A stretch of 64,000 nt of DNA from Bradyrhizobium hereditatis (GTDB lineage: Bacteria; Pseudomonadota; Alphaproteobacteria; Rhizobiales; Xanthobacteraceae). Shown here piece after piece: positions 8,363 to 17,603 of this stretch. Each line of letters opens with the position of its first letter. Within the stretch, counting starts at the first letter, position 1. Made by a program: the position numbers and the translations under genes. Under the pieces are notes generated by a model. That model had not been told where the DNA came from and searched no databases. It worked only from the letters and a program-made list of their open reading frames with translations. The DNA is taken from the NCBI RefSeq assembly GCF_020329435.1, contig NZ_JAGKJK010000005.1, positions 62,001 to 126,000 on the forward strand, read 5' to 3'.

Positions 8363-9234
8363 CGGCCGAGCAGACCTTGCGGGCGAACGGCCAGCACGCC
8401 GAGCAGCATCGCGAACGAGATCGCCGGCGCCCATGAGGCGCCGAACAGGGTCAGCACGATCGATTCGGCGACGCCAAGAATGATCGCGGCGATCAGCGTG
8501 CCGCTGATGCTGCCGAGCCCGGCCATGACCACGACGCAAAAGGTGCGTCCGATATAGGCACGGTCGAGCGTCGGCTCGACCGGCGCCACGATGATCAGAA
8601 GCGCGCCGGCGATCCCGAGCACGGCGGTGGCGATGCCGAAGGCATATTGCTTGATGCGGACCGGATTGGCGCCCATCAGCCGCAACGCCTCCTCGTCCTG
8701 CGCGACCGCGCGGATCGCGCGGCCCATGAAGGTTTTTGACAGGTAGACCGCAAGCAGCGCTGTCAGCGTCAAGGCCACCGCGAACGCGACCAGTTGCCGG
8801 ATCGGAATCCGCATTTCGCCGAAACGCCAGGATTTTCCGATATAGGTCGCGGTGACCGAGCGCTGGTCGACGCCGAACTGCAGGATGATCAAGACCTCGA
8901 TGATGAAGGCGATGCCGAAGAAGAACGCGATGCCGCGCACGGCGGCATCGCTGCCGCGCTTCTCGAAGGTCTCGTGATAGGTGCGGTAGGCGAGCAGGCC
9001 GAACAGGAAGAACAGCGGCGTGATCGCAAGCCCCGCCAGCAGTGGATCGATGTCGTAGCTCTCGTTGAGCTGGTAGACGCCGTAGGACGCCAGCACCAGG
9101 AAGGCGGGATGCGCGACGTGGGGCACGTCAAGCAGCCCAAACGAGACTGACAAGCCGACGCTGACGGCTGCATAGAAGCAGCCGAGCAGCACCCCGAGCA
9201 CCACTGCCCCAAGCAGCAGGTCGATCGAAAACAC
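8359..9234 (-). CDS. livH: ABC transporter permease, LivH type
   Basis: A 291-residue inner-membrane permease with seven or eight hydrophobic segments. The LivH hallmarks are VGLSVSFGLLDVPHVAHPAFLVL near the N-terminus, the coupling loop GRAIRAVAQDEEALRLMGANP near 175-195 and GLGSISGTLIAA. It starts with GTG at 9234, 42 bases after the binding protein gene. Confidence 0.92.
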   Translation of the reverse strand: MFSIDLLLGAVVLGVLLGCFYAAVSVGLSVSFGLLDVPHVAHPAFLVLASYGVYQLNESYDIDPLLAGLAITPLFFLFGLLAYRTYHETFEKRGSDAAVRGIAFFFGIAFIIEVLIILQFGVDQRSVTATYIGKSWRFGEMRIPIRQLVAFAVALTLTALLAVYLSKTFMGRAIRAVAQDEEALRLMGANPVRIKQYAFGIATAVLGIAGALLIIVAPVEPTLDRAYIGRTFCVVVMAGLGSISGTLIAAIILGVAESIVLTLFGASWAPAISFAMLLGVLAVRPQGLLGR

Positions 9235-9276
9235 GTCAGGTCCCCCTTTGGCTCCGAGCCGGAAAAGCCACGAGGC

Positions 9277-10521
9277 CTACTTTCGCGCCGCCTCGAAGGG
9301 ACTGATGAGTTCGCCGGTTTTCAGCTTCTCGGGAAACAGGATCACCTGCTTGCCGGGGGAGCGGAACTGCTCGATGTCCTTGTCCTTGACGCCGCGGAAC
9401 TGCGCCTGCAGCGTCGCGGTCTCCTTGCGCTCGCCATCCGCCGCAAAAGCGATCGGGCCGACGATGGTCTTGTGCTCGTTCTCGCGCAGATATTTCGCGA
9501 TGCCCTTCTGGTCGAGCGACTTGGTGGAATTGACCGCCGCCTCGATCATCTGGCCCATCGCATAGCCGAATGGCGCCAGATAATAGCCGAGCGGATCGAC
9601 CTTGGCTTCTATCGCGCGCTTGGTGTACTTGTCGAAAAATTCCTTGGTGCCTTCGAAATACATGCTCTTTTCCGGCAGCCAAGTGTTGTAGTTCACCACG
9701 CCGTTGAGCAGCGAGCCGAGGTTCGACATCACGGCGGCAAATTGTAGACCGACCATGCCCCCGCCGAAAATCTTGACGTTGTCGCCGACGCCGATCTCGT
9801 TGACCGCGCGCAGGATGCCCGCGGAATCCGGCGGATAGGACGCGACATAGACGATGTCAGGCTTGGCAGCGTTGAGCGCGCGAATGATGGACGAGAATTC
9901 CACCGTGTTCGGTGGATAGACCTGATCGAAGACAACAGGGATGTTGCGCTTCTTGGCGACATCGCGCGCGGTCAGCGCGAGGTTCTGCGCAAACTCCTGA
10001 TCTGCCGTCAGCAGCGCCATGTTCTTGCCGCCGGCCTTCTGCGCCAGATCGAGGAACGAGGCCGCCCAGCTATCGGCCGGCCCCCAGGGCGCATTGTTGA
10101 ACCACATGTCGTGGCCGACCTTGCTGTTCACCTGGAAGGAGAAATTGCCCATCAGCAATAGGCCGCGCTGCTTGACGAACGGCATGATCGGCGCTGTCGG
10201 CACCGTCGCATAGGGCGCGAACAACAGATCGACCTTGTCGACATCGACCAGCTTGGCGTAGATCGCCGGCGTCTCCGAGGCGCTCGACTTGTCGTCGTAG
10301 ACGACGAGTTCGACCTTGCGACCGAGCAGGCCGCCCTTGGCGTTGACGTCGTCGCGCCAGATCTCGATGCCAAGCAGCGACGCCTTGCCGCCGCCGGCAA
10401 GACCGCCGGTTTGCGGCATCGACATGCCGATCTTGATCGGCGGCTGCTGGGCAAAGGCGCTCGAACCGTGCCCAACTACCGCGACAGCCATCGCGCCGCC
10501 CAGGAATGTTCTGCGTTTCAT
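9277..10521 (-). CDS. Periplasmic substrate-binding protein of the Liv-type importer
   Basis: A 414-residue secreted binding protein of the leucine/amide/aromatic-acid class (type I fold). The N-terminus has a twin-arginine-like signal (KRRTFLGG then a hydrophobic run, predicted cleavage after SSAFA about residue 24). The mature domain begins PPIKIGMSMPQTGGLAGGG, typical of HAAT binding proteins, and the second lobe contains VYPPNTVEFSSIIRALNAAKPDIV. It heads livHMGF. The ring-cleavage dioxygenase gene directly upstream and adc downstream favour an aromatic or organic acid ligand over leucine; this is context, not proof. Confidence 0.88.
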   Translation of the reverse strand: MKRRTFLGGAMAVAVVGHGSSAFAQQPPIKIGMSMPQTGGLAGGGKASLLGIEIWRDDVNAKGGLLGRKVELVVYDDKSSASETPAIYAKLVDVDKVDLLFAPYATVPTAPIMPFVKQRGLLLMGNFSFQVNSKVGHDMWFNNAPWGPADSWAASFLDLAQKAGGKNMALLTADQEFAQNLALTARDVAKKRNIPVVFDQVYPPNTVEFSSIIRALNAAKPDIVYVASYPPDSAGILRAVNEIGVGDNVKIFGGGMVGLQFAAVMSNLGSLLNGVVNYNTWLPEKSMYFEGTKEFFDKYTKRAIEAKVDPLGYYLAPFGYAMGQMIEAAVNSTKSLDQKGIAKYLRENEHKTIVGPIAFAADGERKETATLQAQFRGVKDKDIEQFRSPGKQVILFPEKLKTGELISPFEAARK

Positions 10522-10597
10522 CGATTCCCCCTTTGTCGTTCTGCATCCGCCGGATCTTTTGCCCGGCTGCGGTGAAGTGGACCGTGTCAGGATCGGG

Positions 10598-11539
10598 CTA
10601 GCCTCCGGCGCCCGCCGGGGCAGGTTCGCCTTTAGCTTGTTTCAGGATCGCCGATGGATCGGCGCCGACGCGCCCGCTGGTCTTATCGGCGGCGCTTTCG
10701 CGCGACAGCCGCATGTCGAAACGAATGCTCGGCATGCCCTTGATCGGACAATCCGGATCGTTGGCGACGACATCGACCGCGAGATCGCCCGACGAGCCGA
10801 ACACGACGTCGTCGTCAAGGTGCGGATCGTCGCGCAGATAGAGCGCGGTGACCAGTTCGCGATAACCTGCAGCGCCGACCAGGAAGTGAATATGGGCCGG
10901 CCGCATGCCATGCCGCGCCTGCGCTTTCACCATCGCGCCGACCGGACCGTCCATCGGGATAGAATAGCCGAGCGGCTTGACGGTCTTCAGGAAGTAGAGG
11001 CCATTTGCATCAGTCGTGAACACGCCGCGGTAATCGACGGACGTCGCGCTGGACTGGATGTCGTAGAGGCCATCGGCGCCGGTCTGCCAGATCGAAACCG
11101 TGGCGCCTGCGACCGGCTTGCCGGCGGCATCGGTGACGCGGCCATACAGCACGCACTCGGTGCCGGGCTTCGGATTTTTGGCGATCGAGCTGCCGGCGGC
11201 AAGCGTCGGGGCCGCCTCGCGGTAGAACGGGCCGAGCAGGCTGGTATGCGTGGCTTCCTCGAGGGCCGTCGCGTCGTGCAGGCCATTGATCAGCGCCGAG
11301 AGGCCTAGCGTATCCGAGAGCAGGATGAATTCCTGCCGCTCCGGCGAGCACATCTTGCCCGCTGCCGTCATGAATTCGATGCCCTTGATCCATTCCGCCG
11401 GAGTCAGGTTGACCTCGCGGGCGAAGGCATGGAGGTGTTTGACCGCTGCCGCCATGATCGTCTTCAGGCGCGGGTCCGGCGTCGTCGCCATCTGGTCGAG
11501 CACGGCGTCCGTGATCGTATCAGGCGTTAACTCACGCAT
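10598..11539 (-). CDS. Intradiol ring-cleavage dioxygenase, probably hydroxyquinol 1,2-dioxygenase
   Basis: A 313-residue Fe(III) dioxygenase that opens a catechol-type ring between two hydroxyls. The N-terminal dimerisation domain (about 1-95) includes MCSPERQEFILLSDTLG, which I associate with the hydroxyquinol group. The catalytic beta-sandwich carries the four iron ligands: Tyr159 (GLYD), Tyr192 (YSIPMDGP), His216 and His218 (RPAHIHF). The product would be maleylacetate if the substrate is hydroxyquinol; catechol 1,2-dioxygenase activity is the main alternative. No maleylacetate reductase is visible here. It lies 76 bases before the binding protein gene on the same strand. Confidence 0.82.
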   Translation of the reverse strand: MRELTPDTITDAVLDQMATTPDPRLKTIMAAAVKHLHAFAREVNLTPAEWIKGIEFMTAAGKMCSPERQEFILLSDTLGLSALINGLHDATALEEATHTSLLGPFYREAAPTLAAGSSIAKNPKPGTECVLYGRVTDAAGKPVAGATVSIWQTGADGLYDIQSSATSVDYRGVFTTDANGLYFLKTVKPLGYSIPMDGPVGAMVKAQARHGMRPAHIHFLVGAAGYRELVTALYLRDDPHLDDDVVFGSSGDLAVDVVANDPDCPIKGMPSIRFDMRLSRESAADKTSGRVGADPSAILKQAKGEPAPAGAGG

Positions 11540-11773
11540 GCGTCACTCCCTGGCGTGCCGGCGATTGTTTGACCTGCCGACTATTGTTGCGGCAAGCCTA
11601 ACCGCTTGTTGGGGACCAACACAAGGCGTTCGGAGGCGGCGTCGGCGTCCTCTGCTACGAATTGATGCGGGCGAACGAGGTGTCATGGCGCGCAACGGTG
11701 CCGCAGAACATGCGACCGCAGCCTTCGGCGGCCACGATTTTGCGATTGCACAATCAGTGCTGGGAAAGTGGGA

Positions 11774-12109
11774 TCATTTCTCGCGGACCGGCGGCGCGAC
11801 TTTCTCCGCCGGTGCGGGCGGCAGCGCGGGCTGAGCGCCCCGCTTCTGCGCTTCCGGATCGGGACGGGCCGGTTGCGGCGGAATTTCGTGCGGCCTCTGG
11901 CCGGTCGTGCCGGGCTCCGGTGGCGCGGGCGGCTTTGTTTCCGAGCCCGGCGTCGATTGCGTCGGCGGCGTCGCCTGCGCGATCTGCTGGGGATCTCCGG
12001 CCATGATCCGACCGAGCGAAAGCACCGAAATCGCCACGCCCGCCGCGGCTAGCATGGCCGCAAACGCCAGATCCCTCTTCAAGGCGCGTTTCCTGTCGTC
12101 AGGAATCAT
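11774..12109 (-). CDS. Proline-rich single-pass membrane protein, unknown function
   Basis: A 111-residue protein with a basic N-terminus (DDRKRALKRD), one hydrophobic helix at about residues 14-35, then a low-complexity tail of proline, glutamine and charged residues through to the end. It looks membrane-anchored with a disordered periplasmic tail. No family is recognised. Codon use is like its neighbours. Gene status is moderately supported by the clean anchor-tail architecture; the 234 bases between it and the dioxygenase start show no gene. Confidence 0.5.
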   Translation of the reverse strand: MIPDDRKRALKRDLAFAAMLAAAGVAISVLSLGRIMAGDPQQIAQATPPTQSTPGSETKPPAPPEPGTTGQRPHEIPPQPARPDPEAQKRGAQPALPPAPAEKVAPPVREK

Positions 12110-12216
12110 CGTGGGTCACCGCGAAATTGTTCGCGACACCAACGATCATGACGAAGCCTGGTTCCGTGGATGACGTGCGGTGGAACAGCGCGCTAACCAG
12201 GCAAACGCCTCCGGAA

Positions 12217-12933
12217 CTAGTCCGTCGTACTCACTTCCCAGGTCGCATGCTTCACGCCGGGTTGGTGCTTCAGGTCGACCAGAACGCGATTGAGTTCGTT
12301 GGGATTGACCGCCGTGCTGACCAGCGTCGCCACGATCTCCAGGAGGTCGTCGCCGAACTCAACCACATTGACATCGGCCACCGGATAGTTGGCGGCTTCC
12401 AGCTTCTCCACCAGGCGATCGCGCAGATCGGGCAGCGCCTCAGGTGTGACCGCGAGCTTGAAATAATAGGTTGCTTCCGACGTCTGCTCGTTCAGCGGAA
12501 TGCGATTTATCGCATTCACAAGTGGACGCAGCATCGTATTGCCGGCAATCACGAAGATCGTGAGCGCCACCGCTTGGGCTACCAGGTCGGCGCCAGCGCA
12601 GGATCCCACCGCGGCCGACGCCCATAGCGTCGCCGCCGTGTTGAGACCACGCACGTCCATGCCCTGCTTCATGATGACGCCGGCGCCGAGGAAACCGATT
12701 CCCGACACGACGTAGGCAACCACGCGCACCGCGCCGTCGGCACCCGTCAGGTGCATGGCGAGGTCGACGAAGGCCGCCGCGCCGACGGCGACCAGCACAT
12801 TGGTGCGCAAACCCGCCGTGCGCTGCCGATATTGTCGCTCGGCTCCGATCAAGGTGCCGAGGACAAACGCCGTGGCCAGGCTGACCAGCGTGTCGATGAA
12901 ATCATAAATCTGGAAGGTCGTCAGAAACCGCAT
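12217..12933 (-). CDS. MgtC/SapB-family membrane protein
   Basis: A 238-residue protein. Residues 1 to about 150 hold four or five membrane helices with the MgtC signatures GTLIGAERQYRQRTAGLRTN and GIGFLGAGVIMK. The C-terminal 80 residues form a soluble ACT-like domain (YYFKLAVTPEALPDLRDRL onward). In pathogens MgtC is linked to growth in low magnesium and to inhibition of the F-type ATPase; free-living homologues are of uncertain role. It is followed within 35 bases by the WD40 gene on the same strand, so it could be read through from the zinc operon. Confidence 0.88.
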   Translation of the reverse strand: MRFLTTFQIYDFIDTLVSLATAFVLGTLIGAERQYRQRTAGLRTNVLVAVGAAAFVDLAMHLTGADGAVRVVAYVVSGIGFLGAGVIMKQGMDVRGLNTAATLWASAAVGSCAGADLVAQAVALTIFVIAGNTMLRPLVNAINRIPLNEQTSEATYYFKLAVTPEALPDLRDRLVEKLEAANYPVADVNVVEFGDDLLEIVATLVSTAVNPNELNRVLVDLKHQPGVKHATWEVSTTD

Positions 12934-12966
12934 GGCCCCACATAGCGGCTGAATGCGACGGATCGA

Positions 12967-13971
12967 TTAAAATTCCAGCATCCCCGCGTCGCCGTCTTCG
13001 GTGCCGAAGGCCAGCAGCGTGCCCTTGGCGTTCCAGGCCAGCGCCGAGACCGGCTCGCTGCCATTGCGGCGCACCAGGATTTCCGCGCCATCCTCGTAGC
13101 GCACGATCAGCACGGTGCCATCGCTGTAGCCTGCCGCCATGAACTCCTGCTTCGGATGACACGCGACCGCCGAGACGCGCGCCTGCAGCGGCGCCAGCAT
13201 CGCCGGCTGCTTGCCCATCGGGCCATCCTTGCTGGTGAACGGCCAGATGATCACGCTGTCGGCGCCCGAGGTGGCGAGGCCCTTGCCGCCCGCGCTCCAC
13301 GACATCGAGCGGACACGGCCGGGATAGCCGCTCATCCGCATGTGCCTGTTGTCGGCGAGCCGCCAGCCATGCAGCGCCGGCTCGTGCATGGCGGTGACGA
13401 GGAATTTGTTGTCCGGGCTGAAAGTCACCGAGAGATGCGAGCCGGCCCATTCCAGAAATTCCGGCTTCGCCGCCATGTTGGGAAACCACAGTGTCACGCC
13501 GCCATAATGGGCGACCGCCACGCGCAGGCCCTTCGGCGCAAATGCCAGCCCGCCGACGGTCGACGGCGCATCAAAGCTCTTCTCCTCGCCCTTGCCGCTG
13601 CGGACGAACGCGGTCTTGCCGGCCGACCACGCTACGGCGCCATCGGGATGTAGCGCGACGTTATCGATCCAGCGCCGCTTGGCGTCGATCGCGAGCACCG
13701 ATGTCTCGCCCTTTGCGTTCAATGCGACGACCTTGCCGTCATCGCCGCCGGTGACGACGCGCGCGCCATCGGACACCGCGCAGAGGATGGCGCCACCATG
13801 AACGTCGGTATGCGAGACTTCGCCATCGGCACCGGCGAGCGCAATTTTCTCCTCCGCGCAAACGAAGGCGGCGCGGTCGCCGAGGAAATGCACTGATGCA
13901 ACCGGCGCGCCGACCGCGACCGGTTTCACGCGGTCGGTCATGGAAGCAATGCTGAGCTGTTCGGAAGACAT
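12967..13971 (-). CDS. WD40-repeat beta-propeller protein at the end of the zinc operon
   Basis: A 334-residue cytoplasmic protein with no signal peptide. Repeating blocks of about 40 residues end in WD-like motifs (VTLWFPN, LHGWRLAD, VIIWPFTS, VLIVRYED), predicting a single seven-bladed propeller used for protein binding. I start it at the ATG at 13971; an ATG at 13941 is an alternative. It begins 19 bases after the CobW-type GTPase stop, so it is very likely co-transcribed and may be a partner of that GTPase or its zinc clients. No function is known to me for this propeller. Confidence 0.8.
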   Translation of the reverse strand: MSSEQLSIASMTDRVKPVAVGAPVASVHFLGDRAAFVCAEEKIALAGADGEVSHTDVHGGAILCAVSDGARVVTGGDDGKVVALNAKGETSVLAIDAKRRWIDNVALHPDGAVAWSAGKTAFVRSGKGEEKSFDAPSTVGGLAFAPKGLRVAVAHYGGVTLWFPNMAAKPEFLEWAGSHLSVTFSPDNKFLVTAMHEPALHGWRLADNRHMRMSGYPGRVRSMSWSAGGKGLATSGADSVIIWPFTSKDGPMGKQPAMLAPLQARVSAVACHPKQEFMAAGYSDGTVLIVRYEDGAEILVRRNGSEPVSALAWNAKGTLLAFGTEDGDAGMLEF

Positions 13972-13990
13972 GAATTCGATCTTCTTCGCC

Positions 13991-15049
13991 TCAAGCGACA
14001 ATGCAGCTCTCAAAACCTTCGCGGATCGTCTTTTCAGGCAATTCGCGGCCGATGAAGACGACGCGGCTTTCGCGCGGCTCGCCTTCCTTCCACTTCCGCT
14101 GATGATCGCCTTCCAGCATCATGTGCACGCCCTGGAAGACGTAACGGTCGTCGTCATCCGCGAAGGCAAGAATGCCCTTCGAGCGCAGAATCTTCTGTCC
14201 CTCGGTGGCGACGAGGTTCTGCAGCCAAGGCATGAACCTGGTGGGATCGAGCGGCTTATCCGAGCGCAGCGACAACGATTGCATGTCCTCGTCGTGATAG
14301 TGCTTCAAGCCGCCATGGCTGTGGCTGTGATCGTTGTGGTGGTGATGGCCATGGCTGTGATCATGATCATGATCGTGATGATGGTCGTCGCCGGCGTCGA
14401 GGAATTCCGGCTCGATCTCCAGAATGCGGTCGAGATCGAACGCACCGCGTTCCAGCACGTCTGAGAGCGCCACCTTGCAGCGCTCGGTGCGGTGCAGCTT
14501 TGCGTAAGGGTTGATGCCGCGGATGCGGGCCTCGACTTCGGCGAGCTCCGGCTTGGTGACGAGGTCGGTCTTGTTCAGCACGATGACGTCGGCGAACGCG
14601 ATCTGGTTCTTGGCTTCCGGCGCATCCTTCAGACGGTCGCTCAGCCACTTCGCATCAGCGACCGTGACGACCGCATCGAGCCGCGCATTCTTCTGCACGT
14701 CCTCGTCGACGAAGAAGGTCTGCGCCACCGGGGCGGGATCGGCGAGGCCCGTGGTCTCGACGATGATGGCGTCGAACTTGCCCTTGCGCTTCATCAAGCC
14801 GTCCATGATGCGCACGAGATCGCCGCGCACGGTGCAGCAGACGCAGCCATTGTTCATTTCGAACACTTCCTCGTCGGCGCCGATGATGAGGTCGTTGTCG
14901 ATGCCGATCTCGCCGAATTCGTTGACGATGACGGCGTATTTCTTGCCGTGGTTTTCCGACAGGATGCGGTTGAGCAGCGTGGTCTTGCCGGCGCCGAGAT
15001 AACCCGTCAGCACAGTCACTGGAATCTTTTGAGACGAAAGTTCAGACAT
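13991..15049 (-). CDS. CobW/P47K-family GTPase, likely zinc metallochaperone (ZNG-type)
   Basis: A 352-residue G3E GTPase. Walker A is GYLGAGKTT (16-24), the metal-binding CxCC is at 69-72 (GCVCC), and NKTD is at 159-162. A histidine-rich loop spans about 223-252 and is dominated by His-Asp pairs. The CobW C-terminal domain follows (GVHMMLEGD, SRVVFIGREL). Family members bind zinc through CxCC and hand it to client enzymes in a GTP-dependent way when zinc is scarce. Its place 55 bases after znuA, behind a Zur-like operator, supports that role over a cobalamin role. Confidence 0.93.
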   Translation of the reverse strand: MSELSSQKIPVTVLTGYLGAGKTTLLNRILSENHGKKYAVIVNEFGEIGIDNDLIIGADEEVFEMNNGCVCCTVRGDLVRIMDGLMKRKGKFDAIIVETTGLADPAPVAQTFFVDEDVQKNARLDAVVTVADAKWLSDRLKDAPEAKNQIAFADVIVLNKTDLVTKPELAEVEARIRGINPYAKLHRTERCKVALSDVLERGAFDLDRILEIEPEFLDAGDDHHHDHDHDHSHGHHHHNDHSHSHGGLKHYHDEDMQSLSLRSDKPLDPTRFMPWLQNLVATEGQKILRSKGILAFADDDDRYVFQGVHMMLEGDHQRKWKEGEPRESRVVFIGRELPEKTIREGFESCIVA

Positions 15050-15104
15050 AATTGCTCCGGAGCGGAAATTGTAAGGCGCGCCGGCAGGCAGGGAGGCCCC
15101 TACC

Positions 15105-15974
15105 CTATGGGCTCAGCGCGCTGGTCAGGGCCTTTATATTGTGCCTGACCATCGCAATGTAAGTGGGAGAATCGCCCTTTTCGCCGGTAAGACTGTCCGA
15201 ATAGAGTGTTCCGCCGACCTTGGCGCCGGTCTCGGCCGAGATCCGGCCCATCAGGCGTGGATCGGTGATATTTTCGAGGAACACGGCCGGTATTTTCGCC
15301 GCCCTGATCTGGGTGATGATCTTGGCGACATCGCGGGCACTGGCCTCGGACTCGGTCGAGACGCCGAGCGGCGCGATGAATTCGACGCCATAGGCACTGG
15401 CGAAATAGCCGAAGGCATCATGGGTCGAAATCACCTTGCGGCGGCCTTCCGGGATTTTTGCAATCGCCTCGCGCACCTCGCGGTCCAGCGCATCGAGTTC
15501 AGCCAGATAGGCATTGGCATTGGATTTGAAGACCTCGGCATCCGCGGGCGACGCCGCAGCCAGCGCGTCGCGGATATTGGTGACGTAGATCTTCGCATTG
15601 GCGACGGACTGCCAGGCATGCGGATCGGCCGCTGAGCCGAGCTTGAGCGGCGCTATCCCTGATGTCGTGGTCACGACAGTCGTCTTGCCACCGGCGGACT
15701 TCAACAGCCGCGACAGCCAGCCCTCGAAGCCGAGCCCGTTGACGAAGACGAGCTTCGCATCCGCGACGCGCTTGGCATCCGCCGGTGTCGGGGAATAGAC
15801 ATGTGCGTCACCGTCGGGACCGACCAGCGTCGTGACGCTGACACGATCGCGGCCGACATTGCGAACGAAATCGCCGATGATCGAGAAGCTGGCGGCGACA
15901 TTGAGTCGCTCCGCGGCGCGCGCCGGACTGGCGGCTACGAACATGGCGAGAACGATGAGCCAGAGCCGGATCAT
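15105..15974 (-). CDS. znuA: Zinc ABC transporter substrate-binding protein
   Basis: A 289-residue cluster-9 binding protein. The signal peptide is residues 1-20 (cut after SPARA). Predicted metal ligands are His58 (DAHVYSP), His119 (DPHAW), His185 (STHDAFGYF) and Asp260 (YSDSL). Three histidines plus an acidic residue fit zinc or manganese; the Zur-like operator and the CobW partner point to zinc. The long His-rich loop common in enterobacterial ZnuA is absent. It lies two bases after znuB. Confidence 0.9.
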   Translation of the reverse strand: MIRLWLIVLAMFVAASPARAAERLNVAASFSIIGDFVRNVGRDRVSVTTLVGPDGDAHVYSPTPADAKRVADAKLVFVNGLGFEGWLSRLLKSAGGKTTVVTTTSGIAPLKLGSAADPHAWQSVANAKIYVTNIRDALAAASPADAEVFKSNANAYLAELDALDREVREAIAKIPEGRRKVISTHDAFGYFASAYGVEFIAPLGVSTESEASARDVAKIITQIRAAKIPAVFLENITDPRLMGRISAETGAKVGGTLYSDSLTGEKGDSPTYIAMVRHNIKALTSALSP

Positions 15975-15976
15975 GG

Positions 15977-16846
15977 CTACGCCTCCAGATGCCGGCCGGG
16001 GAACATCTGGCGTACCAGACCACTCACCGGACCGAACAATAGCGAGACCACGTAGAGCACGGCGGCAACCAGGATGATTGCAGGCCCCGACGGAATTTTG
16101 GTCTGAAACGACAGCACCATGCCGACATAACCCGAAAGAATCGCGCTGGCGACCGCGATGCAAATCATGCCGGTGATGTCGCGCGACCAGAACCGCGCGA
16201 TGCCGGCGGGCAGGATCATCAGACCGACGCCGAGCAGCGTGCCGAGCGCGTGAAAGGCGTTGACGAGGTTGATGACAACGAGCGCCAGGAACGCCAGATG
16301 CGCGGGCGCGCCGGCGTGGCTGACCGTGCGCAGGAATACCGGATCGACGCATTCGATCACCAACGGACGATAGATGATCGCCATCACGACAAGCGTGATG
16401 GTGGCGTTGAAGGCGATCACAAGCAGCGTCTGATCGTCCATCGCGAGGATGTTGCCGAACAGCACGTGCAACAGATCGATATTGGTGCCCTTGATGGAAA
16501 CGATGGTGACGCCGAGCGCGAGCGAGACCAGATAGAAGGTCGCGAGCGAGGCATCCTCCTTCAGCTCGGTGTTGCGCGCGACGAGGCCGGCGAGCAGCGC
16601 GACGGTGAAGCCAGCGATCAGGCCGCCGGTCGTCATCGCAAACAGATTGAGGCCGGAAACGAGGAAGCCGATCGCAGCGCCCGGCAGGATCGCGTGCGCC
16701 ATGGCGTCGCCGACGAGGCTCATCCGTCGCAACATCAGGAATACGCCGATTGGAGCCGCGCCGAGCGCCAGCGCGATCACGGCTGCAAGCGCCCGCCGCA
16801 TGAATTCGAATTCGGTGAAGGGCGCGATCAGCGCGTCGTACAGCAT
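15977..16846 (-). CDS. znuB: Zinc ABC transporter permease
   Basis: A 289-residue ABC-3 family permease with about eight membrane helices. Conserved features include RRMSLVGDAMAHAILPGAAIGF near residues 40-60, the short periplasmic/cytoplasmic loops around GTNIDLLHVLFGNIL, and GVGLMILPAGIARFW. The ATG at 16846 shares one base with the znuC stop, indicating translational coupling. Confidence 0.92.
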   Translation of the reverse strand: MLYDALIAPFTEFEFMRRALAAVIALALGAAPIGVFLMLRRMSLVGDAMAHAILPGAAIGFLVSGLNLFAMTTGGLIAGFTVALLAGLVARNTELKEDASLATFYLVSLALGVTIVSIKGTNIDLLHVLFGNILAMDDQTLLVIAFNATITLVVMAIIYRPLVIECVDPVFLRTVSHAGAPAHLAFLALVVINLVNAFHALGTLLGVGLMILPAGIARFWSRDITGMICIAVASAILSGYVGMVLSFQTKIPSGPAIILVAAVLYVVSLLFGPVSGLVRQMFPGRHLEA

Positions 16847-17601
16847 CAGGCGGCCTGCGATGGCATGTCGTCCGAGCAGGCGGCGGCGCTCTCGTCGAAC
16901 GCCTCGCACATTCGCAAGGCGACCATCAGGTTTTCTGCCGTGAGCACTTCAGCGGTCGCACCCCAGGCCACGGGGCCGCGCGCGAGCAGCAGGGTTTCCG
17001 GAAAATGGTCACGCACCAACTCCATGTCATGCAGCGCCGCCAGCACGGTTCGGCCCTCGCCATGCCAGCGCTTCACCAGCGCCAGTAGATCGGCCGAGGT
17101 CTTGGTGTCGATGGCGTTGAACGGCTCATCCAGCACGATCAGCCGCGCATCCTGCAGCAGCACGCGCGCGAACAGCAGGCGCTGCATCTGCCCCCCGGAC
17201 AGCGTGCCGATCGAACGGCCCTCAAATCCGTTGAGGCCGACGGCAGCGAGCGCCCGCGTGATCTTGTCCCGCACCGATTTTCCCATGCCGCCGAAAAATC
17301 CGATTGAGCGCCACAGGCCGGTGCCGACGAAATCAAACACCGAGATCGGGAAACTGCGGTCGATGTCGACGCTCTGCGGCAGATAGGCGATGTCGCGGAT
17401 ATCGAGGCCGCCAAGGTCGATCGATCCCGAGAGCGGTTTCAGAATCCCGGCCACCCCGCGGAACAGCGTCGACTTGCCCGCGCCGTTCGGCCCGATCACC
17501 GCCACCAGCGCGCCGGCGGCAACCTCGCCGGTGAGATGATGCACCGCCGGATGACGGTCATAACCGAGCGTGACGTTGTGGAATTTGAGCTGCACCCCCA
17601 T
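16846..17601 (-). CDS. znuC: Zinc ABC transporter ATPase
   Basis: A 251-residue ATPase. Walker A GPNGAGKST is near residue 37, YLPQ marks the Q-loop, TLSGGQMQR is the signature, LIVLDEPFNAID is Walker B and LHD the switch histidine. It starts at the ATG at 17601, two bases after the His-rich mini-protein gene. A C-terminal tail with two cysteines (CEAF, ACSDD) extends past the NBD. Confidence 0.92.
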   Translation of the reverse strand: MGVQLKFHNVTLGYDRHPAVHHLTGEVAAGALVAVIGPNGAGKSTLFRGVAGILKPLSGSIDLGGLDIRDIAYLPQSVDIDRSFPISVFDFVGTGLWRSIGFFGGMGKSVRDKITRALAAVGLNGFEGRSIGTLSGGQMQRLLFARVLLQDARLIVLDEPFNAIDTKTSADLLALVKRWHGEGRTVLAALHDMELVRDHFPETLLLARGPVAWGATAEVLTAENLMVALRMCEAFDESAAACSDDMPSQAA

Positions 17602-17603
17602 GG

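Noticed and set aside
14300..14400. Low-complexity ATG/GTG repeat that could be taken for a microsatellite
   Set aside because: It is the coding sequence of the His-Asp loop in the CobW-type GTPase, in frame and expected for the family.
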